Shown: positions 34,399 through 42,725 of the stretch, in pieces
Numbering within the stretch: position 1 is the stretch's first letter
How the letters are laid out: every line of letters begins with the position of its first letter
Origin: CAZDDB01 sp963843285
Lineage (GTDB): Bacteria; Acidobacteriota; HRBIN11; JAKEFK01
Length of the DNA stretch: 64,000 nt
Assembly: GCA_963843285.1 (NCBI GenBank)
Contig: CAWJJO010000002.1
Coordinates: forward strand, 186,001 to 250,000
Reading direction: 5' to 3'
Program-made: the position numbers and the translations under genes
Notes under the pieces: generated by a model
Seen by the model: only the letters and a program-made list of their open reading frames with translations
Told to the model about the DNA's origin: nothing
The model's database searches: none

Positions 34399-36129
34399 TC
34401 AGCTTTTTACGGCTTTCAGTTCCTGGAAATTCACGATCGAATCTCGGACCTGGTCCGCAACGGGGAGATCGGAGCAATAGCGGAGGATCAAATTGTACTG
34501 GTCGAGCGCTTTCTGGTATTCGCCGATCGCCTGGTACAGGCGTCCCTGATGGAGCGTCTCGTCAGCGAGTGTGGACATACGGGCGAGAACCGGCTTCTCA
34601 TAATCACTGCCGGGATGACTTCTACGGAATTCGTAGCCATTCTGTAGAGACTTGAATGATTGCGCCGCCGTTTTCATCCGCTCCTTCGCGCCAGCTTGAA
34701 GCTCCGGATCCGTGGATAACAGCGAAACCTTGTAACAGGCGGATAAATCATCCAGAGTGGGGATCATCTGCAGAAGACTCTGCCTGCTTTTCTGCTTCCA
34801 TTCGCCGGATTCACCTTTGATCACCTGGAGATACAGATCCGCGGCTTCTCCTGACTTTTTCAGAATCCGATAGTTTTCCGCCAGGTGATATTGGACTTCG
34901 GGTAAACGAGGATTCTCGGGGTAGTTGCTGATAAACCGTTTCAACGTTTCGGTGTCGTAGTTCTGCTTCTTGAGTACCTCTTCATACTGAGGGAGCGCGG
35001 CATCTCTTTCCTTCCAGAGTTTTTGCAAGTTGCTGCTCAAACTCACCGTGAAATCTGCTGCGCCGCTATCTTTCTTTGTTTCCGTGATATTCTGGTCGTA
35101 AAGCTTGATAATTTTGCCGTAATCCCGGAAGAACGGTTCTTTGGCCATCTCAGCTGATTCTTCTTTGTTGATAAACCACGTTCTCAATTCTTCGGCTTCT
35201 TTTCCTATAGGCGATGCATGGAGAGCCATCTTCCGGAGCTCCAGTTGCTCCTGTTCATCCTTCTCACGAGGTACGAGACTTAGAAATAATTTCTGCGTGC
35301 GTTGTTGAAATTGCGCCGGATCAGGCGGATTCTTGGAAATGTCGAGATTGGAGGAAAGAACGCGCGCGGTCGCAACGCGATCGTCCAGGTAGGGGTGAGT
35401 GCGCCAGTAGCCGAAACCGGGGGCTTCATATATCTGGCGCCGCATCTTATCGAAAAGCGAACCCGTTCCGCGCGGTGAAAATCCGGCTCCTGCTGCGGCC
35501 ATCATTCCGCCTTCATCCGCTTCCATCTCCAGCTCGCGGCTGAATCCGCGCAACAGCATTTCCTGAAACACAAGACCGAAGGCCGCGCTTCCTTGAAGAA
35601 TCTCACTTTTGGCGGACGGGATCGGATAGCCGGTTACCGGATCATACCGTTGTTGCGAATCGTCTTTCACTCCAAACGCGATTCCAAGGATCAGCGCCTG
35701 GTACAACAGGTTCATCAGGGTCTGTCGCTTTGCCATCCGGCGTATGTGTTGATTTTTTACGTGCGTAATCTCATGGCCAAGAAGCGCAGCCAGCTCGTCA
35801 TCCGTCAGATTGAGATCCAACATCCCGGTCGTTACAAAAATAAATCCGCCCGGCAATGCGAAAGCGTTGGGCTCTTCCATTTTGACAATGCGAAACGAGA
35901 AGAAAGGCATGTCGGGAGCCGCGCGTTGCGCCACCTTGTACCCGATCCTGTTTAAGCGCGCAATTTGTTCCGGATCATCTACTTCTCCCAGCTCTTTGAT
36001 CGCCTCGATGGCAATCTTCAGACCGTTCTCAAAGTCTTTTGGCGGACCAGACGTCAGGGGCTGCTCGACGGCGGGCAACGGTGGGCTGATCAATAGAAAT
36101 GCCAGGATCAGGACAAGAATCGACCTCAT
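34399..36129 (-). CDS. M48 family zinc metalloprotease with TPR-like C-terminus (BepA-like)
   Basis: A 576-residue exported protease (signal MRSILVLILAFLLISPPLPA). The zinc motif HEITH is at residues 119-123, inside LLGHEITHVKNQH, and the third ligand is in ELEMEADEGGM near residue 205. The C-terminal 200 residues are helical repeats (YPENPRLPEVQYHLAENYRI, GRLYQAIGEYQKALDQYNLI) typical of TPR. The plan matches BepA-like periplasmic proteases involved in outer-membrane quality control, and this role is inferred. Confidence 0.9.
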   Translation of the reverse strand: MRSILVLILAFLLISPPLPAVEQPLTSGPPKDFENGLKIAIEAIKELGEVDDPEQIARLNRIGYKVAQRAAPDMPFFSFRIVKMEEPNAFALPGGFIFVTTGMLDLNLTDDELAALLGHEITHVKNQHIRRMAKRQTLMNLLYQALILGIAFGVKDDSQQRYDPVTGYPIPSAKSEILQGSAAFGLVFQEMLLRGFSRELEMEADEGGMMAAAGAGFSPRGTGSLFDKMRRQIYEAPGFGYWRTHPYLDDRVATARVLSSNLDISKNPPDPAQFQQRTQKLFLSLVPREKDEQEQLELRKMALHASPIGKEAEELRTWFINKEESAEMAKEPFFRDYGKIIKLYDQNITETKKDSGAADFTVSLSSNLQKLWKERDAALPQYEEVLKKQNYDTETLKRFISNYPENPRLPEVQYHLAENYRILKKSGEAADLYLQVIKGESGEWKQKSRQSLLQMIPTLDDLSACYKVSLLSTDPELQAGAKERMKTAAQSFKSLQNGYEFRRSHPGSDYEKPVLARMSTLADETLHQGRLYQAIGEYQKALDQYNLILRYCSDLPVADQVRDSIVNFQELKAVKS

Positions 36130-36185
36130 GAATGAATACCTCTACTTATAGTATGACTTCTGCGCCGAAAGGAAAGCCAGACGTT

Positions 36186-36298
36186 AAATATCAAATATCA
36201 AAAATCAAATATCAAATAAACATACAAAATAAGCAAATAACAGGTCTATAAAGTGATTATTTGCTAATGGCTTTATGTTGATTTGATATTTGATATTC
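36186..36298. repeat. AT-rich inverted repeat (ATCAAATATCAAA family), copy 1
   Basis: The left arm of repeated ATCAAATATCAAA units followed by AGCAAATAA pairs with TTATTTGCT and GATTTGATATTTGATATT on the right. It fills the divergent space between the M48 protease and the PP2C gene. A related copy is at 60047-60233 and traces lie at 56503-56637. Confidence 0.7.
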
Positions 36299-36310
36299 TA
36301 TCCGCAGGAT

Positions 36311-37039
36311 ATGAGAGTTGCAGCACTTACTGATATTGGTTTAATCCGAAAGAACAACGAAGATGCCTACTGGTACGATGAGGAGCGCGGCATCTTCGTT
36401 GTTGCGGACGGTGTAGGAGGTCGTCAGGCTGGAGAAGTGGCTGCTGCTATGGCCGTCAAGTACGTCTCGACTATACTCTCAGATGCAGTGGATGATGAAC
36501 TAGCCGACTCCGAATTTGTAGATGCGTTACACCAGTCATTTCGAACGGCTTCACTGGAGATTCATCGCACAGCCAATCAGCTCAAAGAGCTCAAAGGGAT
36601 GGCGTGTTCACTCATCGCTGCGATCATACAAAGCGGATATTGTAATGTCGCGCACGCGGGCGATTCCAGGGCTTATCTCTTCTACAACAATGTATTGTCT
36701 CAAATGACCCTGGATGATACTCCGGTAGCGACACTTGTAAAGAGCGGGTATCTTCTGAAAGAAAAGGCGCGATCTCACAGCATGAAGAACATGCTTGTAA
36801 AATCCGTGGGAGAAAAACCGGAAATTGATGCGAACATAACCAGATTTCCTGTAAAATCCGGCGAACGTTTAATGTTTTGCACCGATGGTCTATGGGGTAC
36901 CGTAAAAGAGCAGACAATTTGTGAGATCCTTCGCGACCAGACGGATCTTTCTCTTGCATGCCTGGCAATGATCTATGCAGCGAGAGAGAACGGCGGCCGG
37001 GACAATATCACTGTGATTCTAGTGGAAATCGAGAGCTAG
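36311..37039 (+). CDS. PP2C-family protein phosphatase
   Basis: A 242-residue metal-dependent Ser/Thr phosphatase, cytoplasmic. Starting at 36311 (MRVAALTDIG), it has the motifs RKNNEDAYW, GIFVVADGVGGRQAGEVAA (first metal-binding Asp-Gly), NVAHAGDSRAYLF, SGERLMFCTDGLWGTV and the final RENGGRDNITVILVE. All metal-binding Asp residues are in place. No partner kinase is adjacent. Its 3' end overlaps the convergent AmpG-like gene by 32 bp. Confidence 0.92.
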   Translation: MRVAALTDIGLIRKNNEDAYWYDEERGIFVVADGVGGRQAGEVAAAMAVKYVSTILSDAVDDELADSEFVDALHQSFRTASLEIHRTANQLKELKGMACSLIAAIIQSGYCNVAHAGDSRAYLFYNNVLSQMTLDDTPVATLVKSGYLLKEKARSHSMKNMLVKSVGEKPEIDANITRFPVKSGERLMFCTDGLWGTVKEQTICEILRDQTDLSLACLAMIYAARENGGRDNITVILVEIES

Positions 37040-38606
37040 GATTGTTGGCCAGTTCCAGGTTAGCTGCGGCGCCGGATCGCGCGGCATGAATAGCTGCCGT
37101 GGATAACCCGACGATGATTCCAAAGATGATGATTCCAGCCAGGGTTAACCATGCTCCAATTCCGGCGGGCTGAAAAAGTGCAACGAATTGAATCCGGGGA
37201 TCGAAAACTGCGGGAGGCTTTGCGCGCATCGCTTTCAAAGAAGACATCACTGCCAGGAATCCTGCAGCGAACAGGACGCCGATCATTCCACCGATGAAAG
37301 CGCGGAAGGCCAGCATGGAACGACTCAGTGGCCTGACTTGAGGCGCCGTCAGAACTTCAAAATGCGGTTCTTTCACACCCAGTGGAACGAATCGAGAAAG
37401 CAAGATCATCCCGGGAATCCCAAATACCATCGAAGTCCAGAAAAAGGCGGTCCAACCCATCGCATCGACCATAAAGCCTGTCAACGGACCTGACAAAACT
37501 CGAGGGAGTCCGAAGAGACTCGAAAAAAGCGCATACTGAGTGGCTGAAAATCTTTTCTGCGTCATTCGCAACAGCAGCACCGAAAACGCTCCCGTGCCCA
37601 GACCCTGCGTCAGACTTTCGAAACCCATCGCGCCATACAGTAGCGGACGATTCACTCCAGAAGTGGAAACGAGAATGTAACCAATATTTGAAACGATCTG
37701 TAAAAATCCAAAAAACCAGAGCGAGTGTCCCAGCCCAAGAATAGTCGTTACAATTCCACCAATGAACGTACCTGCAAGGGTTGCAAAGAGTCCGACTGTC
37801 GTAAGGGCAAATCCACGATCAAAATCAGTGTAGCCCATGTCCACAAGAAACGGGCGAAGAAGTGCCCCTGCAAGATTGTCAGCCAATTTGTACATAATAA
37901 CGAAGGCAAGCATTTCCAGCGCGCGATGGCGTGACAGGAATCCCAGAAACGGATACCAGACAGCTTCCCTCATTGAAGCAGGCGGAATCAGTTTTTCCTC
38001 CGGTTCGGGCGCCTTCCAGGTGACGAAAAGCAGGGGTAAATAAAGAAATGTAAGAGCAGCATTTACCAACGGCCAGGAATATTTTCCTGCGAGTGTGATG
38101 CTCAGTCCGCCCGCAATGTACATGGCCGCTCGATAAATTGCGACGCGTGCGCCGGCGACAACCCCCTGTTCCTCCGGGCGCAATACATCGACAGCATATG
38201 CGTCGATTGCAATATCCTGCGTCGCCGCAGCAAACGCAATCGCCAATGCGAGCGCACCAATCACCCACGGTGTATCCGGATGCTGGCCGGCTCCTGCCAG
38301 CAAAAGACTCAGCGCGAATAGCGCAATTTGCGCGATCGCTGTCCATCCGCGACGCCTGCCAAGCCATGGCGGTACAAATCGATCCATAAAGGGAGACCAC
38401 AGGAATTTGAAAGACCACGGGGCTTGCGCCAGTGTGATCAACCCGACTACCCGGATATCCATCCCGATGTTTCGCATCCAGTCAGGGATAGCGATCCACA
38501 CCAGCCCCAGTGGAAGTCCGGAGGAAAAGGAGAGAAGAACTACCGATGCCGTGCGCCAGGAACGCAAAGCCAGCGAAAGACTTTTAATCGTCGAAGGCTT
38601 TTCCAT
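37008..38606 (-). CDS. AmpG-like MFS permease
   Basis: A 532-residue, 12-14-helix carrier. FSSGLPLGLVWIAIPDWMRN and the following WSFKFLWSPFMDRF stretch are the AmpG signature, and AAATQDIAIDAYAVDVL is another family hallmark. AmpG proteins import anhydromuropeptides for cell-wall recycling. Whether this one does so is inferred from family membership. A C-terminal extension with two extra helices (residues about 430-515) is longer than in E. coli. The stop region overlaps the PP2C gene tail to tail. Confidence 0.87.
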   Translation of the reverse strand: MEKPSTIKSLSLALRSWRTASVVLLSFSSGLPLGLVWIAIPDWMRNIGMDIRVVGLITLAQAPWSFKFLWSPFMDRFVPPWLGRRRGWTAIAQIALFALSLLLAGAGQHPDTPWVIGALALAIAFAAATQDIAIDAYAVDVLRPEEQGVVAGARVAIYRAAMYIAGGLSITLAGKYSWPLVNAALTFLYLPLLFVTWKAPEPEEKLIPPASMREAVWYPFLGFLSRHRALEMLAFVIMYKLADNLAGALLRPFLVDMGYTDFDRGFALTTVGLFATLAGTFIGGIVTTILGLGHSLWFFGFLQIVSNIGYILVSTSGVNRPLLYGAMGFESLTQGLGTGAFSVLLLRMTQKRFSATQYALFSSLFGLPRVLSGPLTGFMVDAMGWTAFFWTSMVFGIPGMILLSRFVPLGVKEPHFEVLTAPQVRPLSRSMLAFRAFIGGMIGVLFAAGFLAVMSSLKAMRAKPPAVFDPRIQFVALFQPAGIGAWLTLAGIIIFGIIVGLSTAAIHAARSGAAANLELANNPSSRFPLESQ

Positions 38607-38625
38607 ATAGAAAATCAGATGGAAG

Positions 38626-38826
38626 CACTAGTGCACTGTAACATAAGGGTTGAATGTGATTGAGAAAGATTCTGAAAGCGGAGAAGCAGGCCATTCGGTT
38701 TGTAGCACCGGCGTCTCGCCGGCAGATTCGACGAGCGCAGTGATTGGACCGGCGGGGACGCCGGCGTTACAAACCCGTTTGCCGGAAATGGAACACTCTA
38801 TAACCATCTGTTACAGTGCACTAGTG
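38626..38826. mobile_element. MITE-like element with perfect 18-bp inverted ends
   Basis: CACTAGTGCACTGTAACA (38626-38643) and TGTTACAGTGCACTAGTG (38809-38826) are exact reverse complements enclosing 165 bp without a gene. Inside is a second dyad, ACCGGCGTCTCGCCGGC with GCCGGCGGGGACGCCGGCG. The right end runs into a further near-palindromic copy of the terminus (TGCATTGTAACA). The element lies between the AmpG-like gene and the response-regulator gene. Confidence 0.65.
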
Positions 38827-38859
38827 CATTGTAACAGAGGATTGTGGACAGGATTGTCG

Positions 38860-39753
38860 TTAAACGAGTTTTCCCACTTTGCGGGCTTTCGCAATCTTGA
38901 GCTCTTCTTCCAGTTTGCTGAAAATGTTTTCCAGCTTTTGTCCCTTTTCCATTTGGATCGCGACAACCGTTGTATACAGTGTGAGTCTCTTCTTTTTGAG
39001 GAATACAAGTGAAGAAACGACTTCATTGATTCGCGAAGCAACAACCTTTGCGCCTTTCATGGGTGTATCAGGAAGAAGAATGACAAACGACTCTTCATCG
39101 TGCCGCGCCATCAAATCGAATTCCCGCAGCTCTTGACGCACTGCCCCCACGACAACACTGAGTATTTCGTCGCCAAAGGCATAACCGTACTTCATGTTGA
39201 TTCCGTTGAAATTGTCCAGATCGAGGAGAAGTACGGAGTTGTGATGTGGCGCGCGTTCCAGTCGCTTCAACTCTTCTACGATTCTGCGTGCCATATACTT
39301 GTAGTGATAGCAATTCATGGACGGATCCATGATCGCCTGGCCTCTAAGTCCCACTACAACCTGATCCGAAGCGATCTTGGATTGACTATGGCTCAGGATC
39401 GCTTCTCGCAGTTCATCGAGTTCAAATGGCTTCCCTAGAAACAAATCAGCGCGGGCTTTGTAGCTTCGAACACGGTATTCCCGGTCATTCCGCGCAGTCA
39501 GAACAATAATCCGAGTAAACTTCAGTTCCGCATCCCGCTTGAAGTATTCGCATACATCGAATCCATCCATTTCGGGCATCATGATATCGAGTAGCAGCAC
39601 GTCTGGACGAAATTGCCGTGCCAGGAACAAAACATCTTTTGGCGAATTGGAAGCCATCACCTTGTATCCCTCCTGCTTCAAAATGTCGGAAAGCAGATCG
39701 GTGATGTTGGGATCATCGTCCAGAATTAAGATCCTTGGCTCTGTCTGGAACAT
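38860..39753 (-). CDS. Response regulator with degenerate GGDEF output domain
   Basis: A 297-residue signalling protein. The receiver domain spans 1-122, with the acidic pair at 12-14, phospho-acceptor Asp56 (LLLDIMMPEMDGF), Thr in IVLTARND and Lys in LGKPFEL, so phosphorylation is expected. The GGDEF-like domain spans 150-290, with LLLDLDNFNGINMKYGYAFGDE intact. The signature GG(D/E)EF itself is replaced by RHDEESF, so cyclase activity is doubtful. No kinase gene is adjacent. Confidence 0.88.
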   Translation of the reverse strand: MFQTEPRILILDDDPNITDLLSDILKQEGYKVMASNSPKDVLFLARQFRPDVLLLDIMMPEMDGFDVCEYFKRDAELKFTRIIVLTARNDREYRVRSYKARADLFLGKPFELDELREAILSHSQSKIASDQVVVGLRGQAIMDPSMNCYHYKYMARRIVEELKRLERAPHHNSVLLLDLDNFNGINMKYGYAFGDEILSVVVGAVRQELREFDLMARHDEESFVILLPDTPMKGAKVVASRINEVVSSLVFLKKKRLTLYTTVVAIQMEKGQKLENIFSKLEEELKIAKARKVGKLV

Positions 39754-39877
39754 CGCGACACCTTCGAATGTGCTGCTGACATTTTAGTACATTCCCACGA
39801 CAAACGCGATTGTGCAAACTTCCGTGGTCAGGCCTGCAAACAAGTGTTGCGCGGGAGAGCAAGTGGGGATTGAAATT

Positions 39878-39897
39878 ATGTAACCATTTGGTTACAT
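39878..39897. promoter_or_regulatory. Perfect 20-bp palindrome upstream of promoter
   Basis: ATGTAACCA and TGGTTACAT flank two T residues. It lies 13 bp before a -35-like box that faces the zinc-ribbon gene. Its half-site GTAACCA resembles that of the CGNR operators at 19109. Confidence 0.6.
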
Positions 39898-39910
39898 ATC
39901 GAGGATGTGC

Positions 39911-39939
39911 TTGACCGCAGGGTGAGATTCTACTAACAT
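39911..39939 (+). promoter_or_regulatory. Sigma-70-like promoter for the zinc-ribbon gene
   Basis: TTGACC (39911-39916) is spaced 17 bp from TAACAT (39934-39939). Transcription would start about 75-80 bp before the zinc-ribbon protein start. The adjacent palindrome could control it. Confidence 0.4.
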
Positions 39940-40027
39940 CTTAGTACACCGAACTTGAAAAGCCGCCGCTGTCGGGGGACGGAAGAGCAGGCAAAGAAGC
40001 AAGAAAAAATTTTCCGCAGGAAGTGTT

Positions 40028-40459
40028 ATGGACAGAAAATACAAACAGCGTGGCTACATGGAGGATACCTCTGCACCTACGCGAACAGAACGCCGTCCAC
40101 AAAACAGCAAAACGAACGGCATCCGGCAGTACGGGATGAGGAACGGAGGCACGGCGCGTTCGGGGATTCGATGCGCAAGATGCGGCAAGACTCTGAGTGG
40201 ATTTACCGAGGTGTTACTGGATTCTGTTTGCGAGAGTTGCGGTTCCGATCTTCACACGTGTACCAATTGTGCGTACTTCAATACGAGCGCGCGATGGGAA
40301 TGCACCAAGCCGATCCCGGCGAGGGTTTCTCCAAAAGACTCCAGAAACGAATGTGCTTTTTTCAGTGCGGCTGTCTTTGTCGAACGCACCTTCGAATCCA
40401 CCGCGGCAGCATCGCCGCAGGATGCCAGAAAAGCTTTCGACGCCCTGTTCAAGAAGTAA
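40028..40459 (+). CDS. Small zinc-ribbon protein of unknown function
   Basis: A 143-residue soluble protein. The first 45 residues are polar and probably disordered. Residues about 47-95 contain paired Cys motifs, IRCARCGKTL and VCESCGSDLHTCTNCAYF, then ARWECTKPIPARVSPKDSRN and ECAFF. At least seven Cys could bind one or two zinc ions. The C-terminal tail is helical. The function is unknown. I infer a nucleic-acid or protein contact role only from the zinc-ribbon type. The 260 bp after it hold nothing recognisable. Confidence 0.75.
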   Translation: MDRKYKQRGYMEDTSAPTRTERRPQNSKTNGIRQYGMRNGGTARSGIRCARCGKTLSGFTEVLLDSVCESCGSDLHTCTNCAYFNTSARWECTKPIPARVSPKDSRNECAFFSAAVFVERTFESTAAASPQDARKAFDALFKK

Positions 40460-40720
40460 CGACTGCGCTCGTAGGGGTTGTGCATTTGCCAGTCGATCCG
40501 TAGTGGTCACACAGTGAGGATGCACGGAAAGCAATTTTGGATCAGAGAAGTGAATGCAATATGCACAGCTCAGCTCAAAAGCGGCATGATCACGTATCTC
40601 GCATTTACGGGCTGAGCATTTTCAACTACAAATGAAATCATGCACGAAGGAGAACCATTACGATTTCAGCCGGAACGGAACGATCAGTGGAAAATGCTAA
40701 GCCCTACAAAAGGGAATTTG

Positions 40721-42607
40721 TTATTGCACGATGGCCATGTTCGGCTTTTCGGTGGGGAGTTCGAGTTTTTCCACGATCCGCATCAGCTCATCTTTTTCGA
40801 GAGTTTCCTTTTCCAGCAGAGCTTCTGAAAGGGCTTCCAGTTTGTGACGATTCTCGCTCAACAAACTGATGGTTTGTTTGTAGAGATCATCGAGAATCGT
40901 CTTGATTTCGATTTCGATTTCTCTACCGGTTTCGCTGGAAACTGCAGACCCTTCAAAGTAGCGGCCCCGCATAAACGGTCCGGAAGAAGTATCGGGAATG
41001 CTGATCAAACCGAGGCGCGTAGTCATTCCATATTCAATGACCATGCTTCGAGCGTATTCCGTGGCTCTCTGAAGATCATTTTGAGCGCCTGTGGAGATTT
41101 CGCTAAAGATCAAATCTTCCGCGCCGCGCCCGCCCAGCATTACTTTGATCCGGTCTCTGATCTCGGTTTTTGTGATCAAATAGCGATCCTCTTTGGGCGT
41201 TTGCTGAGTCCAACCCAGCGCCGCATGTCCGCGGGGAATGATGGAAACACGCGTGACTGGATCTGCGCCAGGAGTCAGCATAGCGACCAGGGCATGTCCC
41301 GATTCGTGTACCGCGACAATTCGTTTTTCCTGGACATTGATCAGGCGGCTGCGTTTTTCCGGTCCGGCCAGGACTCGATCGATTGCATCCTCCAGATCGG
41401 TGGTTTCAATCGAATCCTTATTTCGCCGCGCCGCAAGAAGAGCCGCTTCATTGCAGATATTCGCGAGATCGGCGCCAACAAATCCGGGGGTACGCTGCGC
41501 AATGATTTCCAGATCGACATTTGGAGCCAGTCTCAGATTGCGGCTGTGGATCTTCAAGATCGAAAAACGCCCCTTCAAATCAGGCGCATCTACCGTAATC
41601 TGACGATCAAAACGGCCCGGCCGCAGCAGGGCATTGTCCAGAACATCCGGACGGTTGGTTGCGGCAATGATGATAACGCCCTTCTTTGTATCAAATCCAT
41701 CCATCTCTGAGAGCAGCTGATTCAATGTTTGCTCGCGTTCATCATGCGCGCCGATCATTCCACCCGCGCCACGATGGCGTCCAATGGCATCGATTTCATC
41801 GATAAAAATAATGCACGGGGCTTTCTTTTGCGCGCGTTCAAACAGATCGCGTACGCGCGCCGCTCCGACGCCCACAAACATTTCCACAAAATCGGAACCG
41901 CTCAAACTGAGAAACGGAACATTCGCTTCACCAGCCGTGGCTCTTGCCAGAAGCGTTTTTCCGGTTCCAGGCGGACCTACAAGTAAGACACCCTTTGGAA
42001 GCTTTCCGCCAAGCCGCTGGAATTTTCCGGGATTCTTCAGGAATTCTACCAGCTCGATCATTTCTACCTTGGCTTCTTCGACACCGGCCACGTCGTTGAA
42101 CGTCGTTTTTTCTGCTGTTTCTGTGTACAGCTTCGCCTTATTCTTTCCGAAGGAGATGACCTGTTCTCCTGCTCCTCCGATCCGGCGCAGGATATAGCTC
42201 CAAAAAACGAAAAGTAAGACAAATGGAAGAATCCAGGTGAACACGAATTGTGTAATTCCAAAGCTCCGGTTTTCTCCTGTATACTTGACCCCTTTCGATT
42301 CCAGAAGGGCGGTCAACTGGGGATCTTCCACACGGGCAGTCGTGAACTTCGTCGGTTTGCCATCCGTACCGGTCATATCCCCTTCAATCGCGGTCTTGGA
42401 GAGAACAACCGACGTAATTCTTCCTTCTTTTACGTAGTCTTTGAACTGGGAATAAAGGATTTCGTTTGCCGGTGTCGTGATCGTCGAGAAGAGGAAATAG
42501 ACGATAATCAGCACAAAAATCGCCGGGAAAAATGAGTTCCGGAAGATTTGCTGAAACTTGTTTTGAGGCTCTGTTGGCTTCTTGGGTTGCCGATCCTGGG
42601 TTGTCAT
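40721..42607 (-). CDS. ftsH: ATP-dependent zinc metalloprotease FtsH
   Basis: A membrane-anchored AAA+ protease (628 residues from the ATG at 42607). Two N-terminal membrane helices (near 23-43 and 122-142) bracket a periplasmic domain. The AAA module has Walker A GPPGTGKT, Walker B CIIFIDEIDAIGR, the pore motif MFVGVGAARVR and the SRH ATNRPDVLDNALLRPGRFD. The peptidase domain has HESGH and a later acidic ligand. It degrades membrane and regulatory proteins. The ribosome site is weak. A GTCCAA-rich inverted repeat lies upstream. Confidence 0.96.
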   Translation of the reverse strand: MTTQDRQPKKPTEPQNKFQQIFRNSFFPAIFVLIIVYFLFSTITTPANEILYSQFKDYVKEGRITSVVLSKTAIEGDMTGTDGKPTKFTTARVEDPQLTALLESKGVKYTGENRSFGITQFVFTWILPFVLLFVFWSYILRRIGGAGEQVISFGKNKAKLYTETAEKTTFNDVAGVEEAKVEMIELVEFLKNPGKFQRLGGKLPKGVLLVGPPGTGKTLLARATAGEANVPFLSLSGSDFVEMFVGVGAARVRDLFERAQKKAPCIIFIDEIDAIGRHRGAGGMIGAHDEREQTLNQLLSEMDGFDTKKGVIIIAATNRPDVLDNALLRPGRFDRQITVDAPDLKGRFSILKIHSRNLRLAPNVDLEIIAQRTPGFVGADLANICNEAALLAARRNKDSIETTDLEDAIDRVLAGPEKRSRLINVQEKRIVAVHESGHALVAMLTPGADPVTRVSIIPRGHAALGWTQQTPKEDRYLITKTEIRDRIKVMLGGRGAEDLIFSEISTGAQNDLQRATEYARSMVIEYGMTTRLGLISIPDTSSGPFMRGRYFEGSAVSSETGREIEIEIKTILDDLYKQTISLLSENRHKLEALSEALLEKETLEKDELMRIVEKLELPTEKPNMAIVQ

Positions 42608-42651
42608 TACAGAACTTAATATAATATGTTGCTCGACCGATAGCAAAAGTT

Positions 42652-42720
42652 AGTCCAAGGTCCAAGGTCCAAAGTCCAAAGTCTGCACCAACCTGACCTT
42701 GGACTTTGGACGTTGGACTT
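42652..42720. repeat. GTCCAA-iterated inverted repeat
   Basis: AGTCCAAGGTCCAAGGTCC and its continuation (42652-42683) pair with GACCTTGGACTTTGGACG... (42695-42720). It separates the VWA protein stop from the FtsH start on the same strand, and may also act as a terminator. Confidence 0.65.
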
Positions 42721-42725
42721 GCGAC

